Shown here: piece after piece, positions 10,953 through 25,323 of the stretch
How positions within the stretch are numbered: position 1 is the stretch's first letter
Layout of the letters: each line of letters opens with the position of its first letter
Source: Corylus avellana
Lineage: Eukaryota > Streptophyta > Magnoliopsida > Fagales > Betulaceae
Reading direction: 5' to 3'
Assembly: GCF_901000735.1 (NCBI RefSeq)
Contig: NC_081543.1
Coordinates: 37,568,590-37,632,589 of the forward strand
DNA: 64,000 nucleotides
Program-made: the position numbers and the translations under genes
Notes under the pieces: model-generated
Databases searched by the model: none
Seen by the model: only the letters and a program-made list of their open reading frames with translations
Told to the model about the DNA's origin: nothing

Positions 10953-11989
10953 GCATGTTTTGATAGTTAAAACATGTTCTCTATGTTAGTCAGCTCCGCT
11001 GGTCTTGGAATGTTTTATGTTGTCCTCTTTTGTTATTCTTGGTATTTTCATGTTATCCAAAAGCTGGGTATAAGGAGTCGTGGTTTTTACAGTGTCAAGT
11101 TTTGTAACAATCGTGTTATGATCTATCCCTTTGCTATTTCTCTAAATAATTATGCTATTTTTGTGCTCTTAATTGTTCCTTCTTTTCTTTTCCTTTTTAT
11201 TTTTTATTTTTATTTTAGAAATTAATCGATTCTGATATAGGTAGCAATGTGTTACAGTTTTGGGGGCTTAATTATCTTTGGATTCAATAAGAAAAATACC
11301 ATTCTTATATATGGAAATAACTGCTGACGAATAAAAATCAAAATATATTAGAGATTATGTGAAATTGTTACCAAATCTCAAAGATCCTAATAATTTTTTT
11401 TTAAAAAAAATCAACGTTTTTATAGCCTAACACTCACGATAATCCTCGACGAATTCGTTCGTTAAAAGCATATTTTTAAACAAAATGATATAAAGTGTTC
11501 GGTTTTAAAAAACCCACTCTTTTAAATCGGAAGCAAAATCGTGCTTTTTAATAATGTATAATTTAAAAGATCAAACCGCAATTTTACTAAATTTTAAAAA
11601 TTACGACTTTTTTAAAATTACCATTTTTCTAAAAAACCAGTAAAAAGGGTAAAGCAAATAGGCATCGAGTACATATGAGATAACATGAACCCCACACATT
11701 CAAGCCGTAGAAGACGCAGAGGATATGCATTTTGACATACGTGGCATTATCATATGGCTCGATGTATGTAGTGCTACGTGATTAACACCGCATTGTACAA
11801 GTTCACAATAATCGAACTCATACAAAATTAGAGACTTATTACCAGAATCTTTTTTGTATTTTTTTTGTATTTTTTAAATGTTTCACTTTTTTCCGCCAAA
11901 AAAGTTTCATAATCTGCTGGAAGATTTATTCCTTCCCTTTTTGCTTTCGAAATTTTTTTTTTTTTTTTTTATCTTTTTCTTTCTAATTT
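10953..11989. other. AT-rich intergenic spacer
   Basis: Probable 3' UTR of the STIG1-like gene, then AT-rich sequence with no convincing gene. The last part leads into the PYRB leader. Confidence 0.5.
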
Positions 11990-13509
11990 TATTTATTGCA
12001 TTAGCATTTCACTCAAAACCCTATCTTTTCTCGGAGCTCTATATTTTCTCGGCAAACAAGTCTTCCCAGGTCTCACCGTCGTCGTCGTCGTCGTCTTGCC
12101 TCCTTTTCCTGTACGTGCAATTCAAACTTAATTCACTCTTGACTTATATTTGACTGTTCTGTCGGGTTTCGTTTTCTTAGTTTATTAATTCATTTTTTTA
12201 TTATCCGTAATAAAATATTGTATTAATTTTCATTTTCTATTTCCTAACACCCCGTTTGGTGGCTGAGAAAATCATAGAAAATTATGTTTTTCACCTTTCG
12301 GGGCCGAGATAAAGATACTCTCAGTTGCTCGAGAAAAATAATAATAAGAAAAAGAATCCGGAGCATTAGATTGAATTTTTTTTCCTGTATTTATTGAGAA
12401 AGAGATTTTTTTTTTTCACCAACCAATATGAAATTAAGTTTTTAGAAGTTGTAGTTGTAAATGTTGACGTTGTGACTTGAATTGTGTAGGCCAGCTGTTT
12501 TTCCTTGTAAAAGATTTTTTATATTTAGTATCATTGTTCTCACCCAGTTCTTCTTTTGATTGAATGCTCAAGGTAAGTTGTCAATGTGCTGTAGTATACT
12601 GCATAGGTGGTGAAGTTTCTTGTAAAAGATGTGTGTTTCTCTTTGCTTTTTTGTCTTTTTTTTTTTTTTTGGGCGGCTTTTTGCTTATGCCTTTATTTGG
12701 GTTCTCTGTTTCAGAGGAAAGTGATATGAACTTTGAACTTTAGTGTTATTACTAAGACTTTAAACTAGTCAGAACAAACAGTTTTTGCCATTGTTTCACT
12801 TTTCTTGTTCAATCTTACGAAAGTTGATTGGTTCTGATGTGACCTAGATGTAATCATAGACAAGTGATGCTGAGCTTAAGAATCTGTTGGATATCCTTTA
12901 TGATTTCTATGTGCTTTGTTCTGGCAGATGATTTCATGCTAATTACGGCTGCATCGTTTTGTTAAAAAAAAAAAAAAATTTCTATTTCGTTTGGGATCTT
13001 TTCCCAGTTTTAAATGCTGACTTAAAGTTGATCTCTCCATTTGGGTGCCAAGAAATGAGGAAAGAGCAGGAAACAAAATTCTGAGCCTTATCTTTGTGGT
13101 GTAAGGCTTCTTTTCATGGTTTTCCCCCATTGTGTCGTTGGCATTGAAAATTTTAAGATGCTTAATTTTGGTCTCATTGCTTTCCCTATGTTTTCATACC
13201 AACTAGCCGATGTAAAGTGTCTACTGGACAAAAGTCAATTTCTATAAGTTGGATTCTGCTTTTTCTTATTCAATATTAGGATTATATGTGAAAGACAGGG
13301 TATTGATTATGTACTTATTTAATGAATGTGTTGTCATTGCTAATACCTGATTAGCAATGTACCATCTAATCAGCGTATCTATTTAATCAATGTTATGCCT
13401 TTTTTAATTTTTTTTTCTTTTCTAATTTATTATATTGTTGTTTGCATCTTCAAGGATTCCAAAGCTCTTGGCACAACTTGATCCCATCATACCAATTCTG
13501 TAAAGTGCA
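11990..13509 (+). promoter_or_regulatory. PYRB 5' leader exon and leader intron
   Basis: A pyrimidine-rich leader with a GTC microsatellite (about 12079-12096) ends at a donor CCT|GTACGT at 12111. An acceptor CTTCAAG| before about 13454 would join it to the exon carrying the PYRB ATG. The intron is T-rich with no gene. The splice model comes from motifs only. Confidence 0.45.
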
Positions 13510-15935
<2,426 letters not shown>

Positions 15936-16952
15936 AGACTAAATATGCCTTCATCTTCATACTCAAATTTTGATATAAAAGCTTGTTTTGCTTAACAAGT
16001 TATGATAATTGAAACTGCGAGTTTGAATGATGTTCGAGATCTGAATGTATTAAGGTTTTAATATTATTAGGTTTTGAGGATATTACTTCCATAGACATCC
16101 ATATGTGCGTCGACAACATAGGCATCCATAATCCATATGTTGTCCCAGTCACATAGCTTCACTCACCAGTACATTGCTGCTAAGCTATAGGTTAATGCTT
16201 TTGGGATGTTTCTCAGACGATCTGGATGAACGATGCAGGGACATTTTTATTTTTATTTTTATTTTCATATGCTTATCTCCAGAATAGGGGTGGCTATTAA
16301 TTGAGATGATTATTCATAGTTGAATTATGTCAAAACATGAATAAATTAATTCTAACCTAACTCATTTAATTTAATAGGTCAAAACTTTTTAATTTTAATT
16401 CGCTAATTTCATATTAATTTTTTGTTGTAAAAAGATTGTCAGTTTTAATTGTTGTGTTGGATTTTGGGGTATCAAAACATTGGTATGAAACTCTATACGT
16501 CAATCATTAAATGAGTTAAATCTTTCAACCCTAAGTCACTGAATTCTTATTGAGTTTGCAAGCTGGGTATAAAATTTCCAACGCTCCTCTCGAGAAGAGA
16601 AAGAAAAAAGATGGAAATTCCAAATGACTAGTTTCGTTGCCATTGTCTCATTTTAATTTTATGTACCTAACGTCTCAAACAGTTTAAAAGGAAATCGGCT
16701 GCACTGGAAATAGCCACATTGAAGGGAGACTTCCAGGTGTTTTGACAAAGTAAATAAATAGAAACCTTTGGGGGTAGTCTTACGATTGAGTGGCTTAGTC
16801 TAGGAACCTTTTTGTTTGTTTATGTGAAACTGAAAGTAACCAATAAATATATAGAAACCTTGGCCCAAAAACAAAAAGATGTATGCAGAAACTAAAACCT
16901 GAAGAAAAGTTTACAGCAATGAAGCTCAAACGTCCCACAATAAACACGAATG
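15936..16952. other. Convergent intergenic region between PYRB and CNX5
   Basis: Holds the 3' UTRs of two convergent genes and AT-rich sequence. No gene or clear element seen. Confidence 0.5.
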
Positions 16953-19900
16953 CTAATAGGTGGGGAAGTTGGGATCGACATCCTGGGCCCAGGACTCCAA
17001 ACCCCCAACAATATCCCTGGCTGAAGTGAAACCCATCTTGTGCAGAGACTGAACAGCCCTCTGAGAATCATTACCCCTTCTACAAATTACATATAATTGA
17101 GCACTTAAATCAGAACCCGCACCCTTCCGCTCTTCCTCTTCCTTTAAAGCTGAAGAAATTTCAGGCAACCGAGCCTCCAAACTTGGGAGAGGGATGTTCA
17201 AGGACTTGGGAAGAGAAACAATCTTAAAGTGGTGTGCTGGCCGGACATCCACCAATACATGTGCCTCCCCATTAGCAACCCTATCATGGTAGGCTTTACT
17301 GCTTATTCTGGAATCTGCCTGGAGCAGGTTTAACTTCAAAGGTGACTGCATCAAGTTTCAAATATCACTTCTTTTGTCAAATGAGAGAGAGAGAGAGAGA
17401 GCTGAATTTAACTGCAAACACAGTTAGCAGGGTATCCACATTTTGGGCAATGATAAACTTTGGTTCAGTAAAGCTCCATAAAGTTCAAATTTGCAGTTGA
17501 AAATGGAAGACAAGAGACAAAATGTAACTACCGGAGACAGTGGAGACTGAGTAAACTTCTCATAATCAAACTCTCGAAATTGCTGCTGGGTGAATGTCGA
17601 TTTTTCTCCACAAACTTCACACTCTGATGATCTTCCCCTAATCTTTACCTGCAATTTAAGTCAGCTATGAATACAAATATATAAAGCATCAGAGCTTAAA
17701 GCATAAACACAATCTGTCCAATATCAATTAACATGCACACAAAGAACCACAAACTAAGTTAATTAACTATTAGGGATTACTTCATGATAAGTACAAAATG
17801 AACCCACTTAAAAGGGGAAACCTAGATCAACTGCCATCGTATAAAAGTAACTCTCGCTTTAGCGATTCTAAAGAAATGCCTTCATAATATCATAACTCTT
17901 GTTGAGCAACATCCGATTATGATATCCAGAAAACGCTCTAGTGTGCCAGGTTGCAAATGCCTGCCACTGCTAAACTCTAACATAAACAGTTGAGAAAATA
18001 ACAGAACATCATATCAAGATGCATTGCACAACCCCAAAACAGAAAGGGAAAAAGAAAAAAATTGTAAATGTGCACTTTCTTAACAAGTCAATGTCATCCA
18101 TGCAAAAGGTGGTCTAACTGCGAAAGATAGAAATTATGGTAAACTTTACAGTAACGAGATAGTAATATTATGGGGCAGTGGGGCCTGGAAATAGAGGTAG
18201 TGGAGCAGGAATCCGCGCAAACAGAACTACCTCCAACTTGATTTTGCCTTCTGTTGAATGAAGTCAATAAACAAGCCCTAACCTTTGATTCAAGTGTTTA
18301 ATACATGTTTAGTTAGGTCTACAATTTTATATTGCTTTCCATCTATTAAAATCACTTTCAGGTGAATACTTTTTCCATCTATGTTAATATAAGATTCAGT
18401 CTCAGCTATCCCCATATTAACAAATGCTAGAACTTTAGTCTATCTTCTATGATCTTCAAAAGATTGTCTTAATTAAGAACACTGCATCCTGTAACACAAG
18501 ATTTAGACTTCTACCTGACCCCCGCCCAAATGAATTTCAATACTGGAAGGAACTTTTAAAGGTGCAGAGCATGAAACATACAATACGTATTCGTGCTGCT
18601 AATGCGTCAAATAGAAGCATCCGTCCTGAGAGTGGTTCACCAACCACACTTGCTATTTTAATAGCCTCAAGAGCTTGGAGACAGCCAATGATACCAGGAA
18701 CTGAAAATAAGAAATGAATTTAAGCAACAGGGAGCAGTTCAAATACCCAGAAATAAAAAATAATAAACAAAAAGACTGGACTAGAATTAAGCATCAAATG
18801 AAGAGCATTGAGACTCTTAATGCTACAATAGTTTCTCTTATGTTAAAAAATTCGCGCATTACTGCACATTCCAAAGTTCAATTCTTTATATGCCTTTTTC
18901 CTGTTCCTGTATTTTTCAATTCTTTCCCCACTACTATCCTGGTTACAGCAATGCCCTATGTGAAGGAATCAACCTGCTAAATCTAATTTCAATTCTTATG
19001 TGCATCAAAGAAAAGTTTACACTGCAACTCTTTCTGCATTCAGGACAGGGCACATAAAAAATATAGTTCCACTACAAACACAAATTTTGATTATATTGTA
19101 AATACATTGCAGACTAGTATTATGAAAGTTGCTTGGTCGAATACAACAAACCATTGACTTACCTACTCCTAGGACACCACTGTCAGCACATCTTTGACAT
19201 GCTGTTGTAGGAGGTGGAGTTGGAAATAGGCATCGATAGCATGGACCACCATTGTAATTGTAAACTGTGAGCTATACAATGAAGTTTAACGGTTATGATT
19301 CATGCCCAGAATTTAAATCTACAACACAACCTAGTATAGAACTCTATGACTTATTTTAGAGAGATTTTTTTTTTTTTTGCTGCACAGTATACCTGCCCTT
19401 CTAATCCCAGAGCAGCACCAGATACAAGAGGCTGCAAGCATAAATAACGAAGCAATTAATACACAAAGAACAAGCCTATCAGTTAATAGAGAAGTCGAGC
19501 ATAATTGATTTACCTTCCCTAACACCACACAGCAATCACTGATCATGTAACGGCTAGGAGCATTGTCGGTGGCGTCCACTATTACATCGTATCTTTGCAA
19601 AAATTGCCAGTCACGGAAACCATAACATTTCAAACAGTAATTGAACAAGAGAAAAAGAAACATTGTGTATATGATTTGCGATTACGATGAAGGATACTTG
19701 CTGAAAATTTCCAAGGCATTGGAAGTGCGTAAAGCTTCTTGATGCTCCACAATTTGAACGGTGGAGTTGACGGAGCGACAAGCGGCGGCGGCGGATTTGA
19801 CTTTGGGCCGGCCGATGAAGGCTTCGGTGTGGATAATCTGGCGGTGCATGTTGTTCAGCTCAACGACGTCGTGGTCCACGATGCCCAAGCGGCCAACGCC

Positions 19901-20257
19901 GCAGGCAGCGAGGTACAGCAGAGCCGGAGAGCCCAGGCCTCCAGCTCCGACGACCAGAACCGAGGAGTTTAGGAGGTTCGACTGTGCTTGGACCCCGAAA
20001 GATGGGAGCAAGAGGTGCCGGCTGTACCGGTGGATCATTTCCGGGGTGAGATTGTGATCGTGATGGTCGCTGAGGAGGGAATCGATGGCGGTAGAGATCA
20101 CAGGGGAAGAGCCGTTAGGGACGACGCCGTTTTGGAGGGTTGCGTGGTGGAGCTCGGCTTCGAGAGCTGAAATTCGGCTGTCTATGTCGGCTTTTGCGGC
20201 TCTGAGAGAGTCGAGCTCGTGGAGGATCCGAAAGGCGTCTCGGCCGTTAGATTCCAT
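16953..20257 (-). CDS. CNX5: Adenylyltransferase and sulfurtransferase MOCS3/UBA4
   Basis: Activates the C-termini of MOCS2A/CNX7 and URM1 by adenylation and thiocarboxylation, serving molybdopterin synthesis and cytosolic tRNA wobble-uridine thiolation. Minus-strand exons: 20257-19698, 19592-19514, 19431-19393, 19271-19163, 18700-18582, 17648-17532 and 17345-16953. The product is 471 residues. The E1-like domain has GAGGLG at 104-109 and [10 protein letters not shown] in exon 2. Zinc-type pairs CYRC (237-240) and CEVC (exon 6) are present, and the E1 Cys is probably C254 in [11 protein letters not shown]-terminal rhodanese domain (from about 342) has the active-site loop [10 protein letters not shown] with C429. 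The open frame extends upstream to a TTG at 20305, but the first ATG is at 20257. A GA microsatellite (17383-17401) lies in intron 6. Confidence 0.95.
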
Positions 20258-20305
20258 TGGGTTGGATCCGATGGGTAGCTCAGCTGTGAGTGGAAGTTGA
20301 AGCAA

Positions 20306-21087
20306 GAGCTAATGGGAAGAATCAGAAAAACCCTAATAATTAAAGAGACTCAGACTGAGCGCCACGTCAGAGTTGGACCATCAACAGTTCCTCTCCAAAA
20401 ATTCTCTCAACCAGTAAATTTGCTATGTGTATGTAGTTTTCAAGTGCTAAACTACATGTACGTACATAGCAAATTCATAAAATTGAATTGAAAATTCCTT
20501 CCACCCATGCCATTTGAGTTAAAGAAACAAAAGCTTGAAAAATACGCAAGTAAAGAACGGGACCAAAGAGCACCAAAAAAGCTTCGATTGGTGTCATCAA
20601 GCTTTAGAGGTGGTGGGAGAAAAGAAAGATGTGGTCGGAAGGGAATAGTGACGATGATTGTGAAGGAAATAACCGAGTGTGCGAAAGGAATTTTAGAGGT
20701 TAACGGAGGAGGAGTTAAAGGATTAACAAGAAAGAAATTTCCTCCAAATTATTGTGTGTTCTTTTGCGTATTTAAGAATTAAGAAATACTTTCTTCTTCT
20801 TTTTTTCCAATAATTATATTAAAAAACTATGTGTCTCACATGCTAATTAAAAAATATTATATATTTTTTTACATAATAAAGAATACATGGTAGTTTTATA
20901 AATTAGATTAATATTAATTCATCCGCCCAATTTGAAGAAAATTTATATTTACTTGAGCATGAGACATCAATCTCAGGACAATGAATTTAAGAGTCAATAT
21001 AGAGAATCTAGCTATTGAAAATTTATAAGATGGTCGCTTGCTTAAAATTTAAGAGTAATATTATATATTATGTTAATATTTTACTTA
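20306..21087. other. CNX5 upstream region and spacer
   Basis: Contains the CNX5 promoter side. A frame of 91 codons at 20507-20782 is rich in Lys/Arg and matches nothing I know, so I do not call it. The rest is AT-rich. Confidence 0.4.
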
Positions 21088-21480
21088 TGGTCTATTTGGA
21101 ATTGTGTTTGAGAAGTTTAAAAGTGCTTTTAACACTCAAAAAGCTTGTTTAAAGAAAAAAAAATTTTGTTTGGTAAAAAAATTAAAAGCACTTTTAAGGG
21201 CCAAAAAAACCTAAAAATTGTCCAAACGCACTTTTGGCAAAAGCTTTATTTTAAAGCTTTTAAGTTAAAAAGAGCTTTTAAGTCAAAAAGAGCTTTTGAG
21301 CAAAAGTTTCATTTTTAAGTTTTTGCCAATAGTATTTTTTTTTTTGTCATTTTTAGGCTTTTTGAATTCTTAAAAGCACTTTTAATTTTTTTACCAAACG
21401 AGTATTTTTTTTCTTTAAACAGACTTTTTTAGTGTTAAAAATCACTTTTACACCCCTCAAACGCAATCCTAAATAGACCC
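21088..21480. mobile_element. Tourist-like MITE (PIF/Harbinger type) with TTA target-site duplication
   Basis: Left end TGGTCTATTTGGAATTG faces right end CAATCCTAAATAGACCC. Homology continues inward for over 100 bases (AAAAGTGCTTTTAACACT.., TTTGGTAAAAAAATTAAAAG..). The trinucleotide TTA flanks both ends (21085-21087 and 21481-21483). The GGGTCTATTTGG-type terminus plus TTA duplication is the classic Tourist signature. Non-coding, 393 bp. Confidence 0.85.
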
Positions 21481-21914
21481 TTAAGAGTTCTAAACAGGCT
21501 CAAATTAATGTTGTAGAGTGTAGTAGCTTTTCGATAAACTCTTGTTAAAAAATAATAATGATAATAATAATAATTCAAGAACTACTATACCATGGCACAT
21601 CAACATAATAAAATATGTGGTATATACCATTTTCTCAAAATTTAATCTCATTTTCCTATGCCTAGTCTTTGGACTTAGGTATTGTTTTAATTTTTTTATT
21701 CTGGCCCCCAGTATACTTGAAATGGTCTCCTTCTTTTTCCGAAGGACACAACTTTGACTCATGCTGCAATAATTTTTACAGGTATCAACTGGTCCTGTAA
21801 TTTTATTGGTACACTGTTACACTCTTGTAGCTCTTCAAAATTTTCAAGAGACTCTCAAAAAAAATTAAAAAAGGAAAAAGAAAAAGGTAGATATATAATA
21901 TTGACTCATGCGAG

Positions 21915-22115
21915 CAAATTTTTTTTTTTTTTTTTAAAAAAAAATGGCACACCGCGTGCTGTTTTGTTTTACCCTATAATATTGCATGCCTATATTGTAA
22001 CCACTAAGGGTAAAACAAAACAGTGGCACGCTGCGTGCAAAAAAATTTTTTAAAAGAAAAAAAAAAAAAAAATTTTGCACTAGAGTGCCACGCACGCCGC
22101 GTGCTCCGAATTAGT
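21915..22115. repeat. Hairpin-forming repeat with GCGTGCTGTTTT arms
   Basis: GGCACACCGCGTGCTGTTTTGTTTTACCC-like sequence (about 21946) is repeated inverted as GGGTAAAACAAAACAGTGGCACGCTGCGTGC (about 22008). Outer T/A tracts are also complementary, and a further GCACGCCGCGTGC lies at about 22090. A related sequence occurs at 53770-53855, so this is a dispersed family, probably a MITE. Confidence 0.6.
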
Positions 22116-22213
22116 GCTCACTAAAAGGATAACCTAGAACCCTTGCATGCCTATAATTAAATGGCAAATCTATGCAGAGCCACGTACGATCCAAGTGAAA
22201 TCCTAGTCATAAG

Positions 22214-22221
22214 ACACGTGT
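22214..22221 (+). promoter_or_regulatory. G-box/ABRE-like element
   Basis: ACACGTGT palindrome about 100 bases upstream of the LEA-like ATG. ABA-responsive elements share the ACGTG core, so it fits a dehydration or ABA-regulated gene. Presence alone does not prove function. Confidence 0.4.
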
Positions 22222-22320
22222 ACAACTCCATCATCACTCTGCCATCACTCTGCCATCAATGTTATTATAGGCAACTCTCTGCAATTCTCCGAGTCTCTTA
22301 TTCACCTCTTTGTGTCCAAT

Positions 22321-22821
22321 ATGGGTGGCCGTCTCTTCCCCCTCAGCATCTCCTTCCGACCATCTCCGACCAAGCACTTCAAAGCAGCATCTGCGGCATA
22401 CAACTCCGTCAAGGTATATATAATATATGTAATAAAAAAAGATTTGTTTTGGTCTAGGAATGACGTCAGACATGATCATAATTCTGAGGTGCATGTGTAT
22501 TGGTGTGATGTTTTTCAGAGTTACAGCCAAGCAAGCAAGGAAAACGGCCATGGGCGTGAATTTATAGAAGAAAGAGCGCCTTCGACGGCTGAAGAGTTTA
22601 AAAATATCGCCGAGGAGAAGATCCGGGAAGCCCAGCAGGGTGTGGCGAGTCAGACAGCTGAAAAGGTATTTGATGGCACGGAGGCGGCTACTCTAGGTGA
22701 CGCGGATGATCTTCAATCTGTCAACCGCAGGTACGAGGAGCATGAAGAAGGAGCTGATTACCGCAGGAGATCTGGGGACCAGTCTGATGGAGTTAAAGCA
22801 TTTTCGAACAAAGCCGAGTAA
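22321..22821 (+). CDS. Small LEA-like hydrophilic protein
   Basis: Two exons (22321-22413 and 22519-22821, GT-AG, phase 0) give 131 residues. Residues 1-31 are basic and Ser/Ala-rich without acidic residues (RLFPLSISFRPSPTKHFKAAS), resembling an organellar presequence. The rest is highly hydrophilic and charged, with an Ala/Glu/Lys helical stretch (AEEFKNIAEEKIREAQQG, SQTAEKVFDG) and a Gly/Arg/Asp-rich tail. This resembles small plant LEA-family proteins such as Arabidopsis At4g13230, by recollection and not by search. Such proteins protect membranes or proteins during drying. The GTG codon upstream of the ATG is in frame but not used. Confidence 0.65.
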   Translation: MGGRLFPLSISFRPSPTKHFKAASAAYNSVKVYIIYVIKKDLFWSRNDVRHDHNSEVHVYWCDVFQSYSQASKENGHGREFIEERAPSTAEEFKNIAEEKIREAQQGVASQTAEKVFDGTEAATLGDADDLQSVNRRYEEHEEGADYRRRSGDQSDGVKAFSNKAE

Positions 22822-24125
22822 TACTAATTATTAAGGTTATGTTTGAGAATCAGTTACGTACGTTGTTCATTTTCTCTTTTCCCTTGCTGAAAATAGTGAA
22901 ATGTGTGATTCTTCTTCCTTTCAATATATTTCTTCGCATTTCTGGTTTGGATGAAAGACACGAAACTCTTTGAAAGGAAAAAAAGACATCATTAGAGTTA
23001 GATATATCTCCGTTACAGCCTATCATATATATTATCCTCCTTCCTCTCTGTTATTTGCAACTGATCATCAGGATTTGCCATATGGGATTTTGGATCTTGA
23101 TGAGTTCTTTGGTTGAAATTTATGTGGGTTTGAATTTTTCAAATTTGTTGAAACATCTGACATGAGGAATATTGAACCTCAACCCACTTTCAAATTTCAA
23201 ATTTGTAGGAACAAAAAAGAAATATAATTAGCATCTAAACATAAAGCACCATTAATTTCTCACGAATTCAACGTGGCTAGTACGGTGAATTGGATACAGA
23301 GAGATACTAGTACACACTCTCAAAGTAGACGCTCTTCTTTCTCGGATAAGTGGAAATCACTATTAAATTCTCAATTGAATTATTAGCGAAGTTTCTCGAA
23401 ACGAATAATCTCAATTTTAAATGGAACAAAGAATATCTATTTAGGAGGGTAATATTGTCTTTTTGGAGGGTAAATTTTTTGGACAAGTTTATTATCCTGA
23501 AATTTAAATTGCACTAAATAGATACTTTCTATTTCATTTAAAATGGCCAAGATCTTTTTTCCTCTCTAAAGTAAAAGTTATCTTAATTTTAAGAGGACAT
23601 TACTCCACACTAAAATAAAGATTATTAATTTTTTTTACTTGAATAAGAATTTAGTTACATGGAATGATCATTTTCATTCATGATCTGAATGGAAGAATGA
23701 GTGAACAATCTTAAAAATGAAAAAGGGTTTGGGCTCCCTAATAATAGACCAAAAATAAACTAAAACAGTACAAAAATTATTACAATTGATAGAAAATGAG
23801 TCAAATACAAATAATAGAAAATGAGTCAAACAAGGGATATGGTCGATCTTCTCAATGGGCCGTACAAGACGGTTACTGACGTAAAATATGCATAGGTCGT
23901 ACAAGACGGTTACTGAAGCAAAATATGCATAGGTTAAGGCAAATTTATCTTAACCTTTACTTGTAAACAACGACAACCACCAAAAAGAGGCTGAAGCGAT
24001 AGAAATACAGTTAAAGACTTAAAGTCTGAATTTGAGACTATAAAAGAAAGATACACCAACACAACTCTAGTTACAAAAGTCTCTACTAAAAGACGAAACT
24101 AATGAAAAGACGCTAGCCAACTCCG

Positions 24126-24167
<42 letters not shown>

Positions 24168-25323
24168 ATTTTTTAAGTTTTTATGTTGGCTTCATAATAT
24201 CCTCGCTGCACGTCATTATTAGGGACTGCAATGTCACGTTTTATTCACGCTAGCATTCTAATGAAATTACGTACTCTGTTCTTACTTTTTCAGCATTGAA
24301 TTGTCGACACAAAAGTTTGCTTGGAGAATTAAACTCTCCTTCCAAAAATATGCAAGAAAACTGTGGGTGTGTGCACGCGCTGCCAATCGCGTAAACCTGG
24401 CAAAGTAAAAAGAGCATTAAATTCAGGCTCACTTTCATGCGGCTAATTTGCGGCCATTGACACCGGAATTTTGAACAAGAGACCGTGGATTTTGTGTTCT
24501 TCAGGTTTGGCTTTTAGCATGAAGCACCCGTAATTAGAGGAAGCTATTAATTCTAGAATCATGGAGAAAAAAGATAACCCAAAATGTCCGTGAATGTCAC
24601 AACTCCCCAAATCTTTTACAAGTGTCCTGCAAAATACCACTAGCTTTTGTCTTTGGTAGGTGTTGATCAATTTGACATGTCTTTCCACTCACAAGAATAC
24701 ACGTTTTAGGATTTGATGTTTTTTGTTTTTCCTCCCTACACTTTTGAGAAATTATCTTTAAAAATCAAGTGCGCGCGGTTTGTTAATTTTTTTTTTTTAT
24801 TTTAAACAATGTACGTAATACACAAGACAATATATCAAAACACTTTTTAAATAAAAATATCTCTCAAAACACATTAACAAACAGAGTATGGCTATCAATT
24901 TTTGAATGACTCGAATTTAACACGAACCAAACATAAAATTAGCAGATTAGAGATGAGATATTTGACATGTTTAATTAAATGATTGAGGTTAAAATTGACA
25001 TATATATATATATATATATAGTCTTATATTAATGCCTTGACAAGACATGAACTCAACATACGAAATCAACGGGTTAAGGTGTAGGGTTGTGACCCGTTTA
25101 ATTAAATGAGTTGAATTATGATTCATTTATATAGTCTTATACTCATGTTTGGATACGACCTGAACCTTTAACCTTTAACATGCAAACACAAATTGTCACC
25201 ATACCGTTTCTTTTCTGTATTTTCTTTTGCATATATATATATATATATATAACGGGTATACAATATTGGGTTAGTGCACAGATTCAATCACCAAAACTTC
25301 CTAATTTCTCTATACTTATCCTT
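22822..25323. other. Intergenic spacer with short tandem repeat and AT microsatellites
   Basis: No gene seen. A ~36-base unit (CGTACAAGACGGTTACTGA..AAAATATGCATAGG) occurs twice in tandem at about 23863-23935. (AT)n tracts lie at about 24128-24162, 25000-25020 and 25230-25251. Confidence 0.6.

Noticed and set aside
20507..20782. 91-codon plus-strand frame near CNX5
   Set aside because: Basic and unstructured, with no promoter, signal peptide or family likeness; could be chance in AT/AG-rich sequence.
22161..22457. 98-codon frame upstream of and overlapping the LEA-like gene
   Set aside because: Out of frame with the LEA exon and runs through its intron; the spliced two-exon model has proper junctions and a coherent product.
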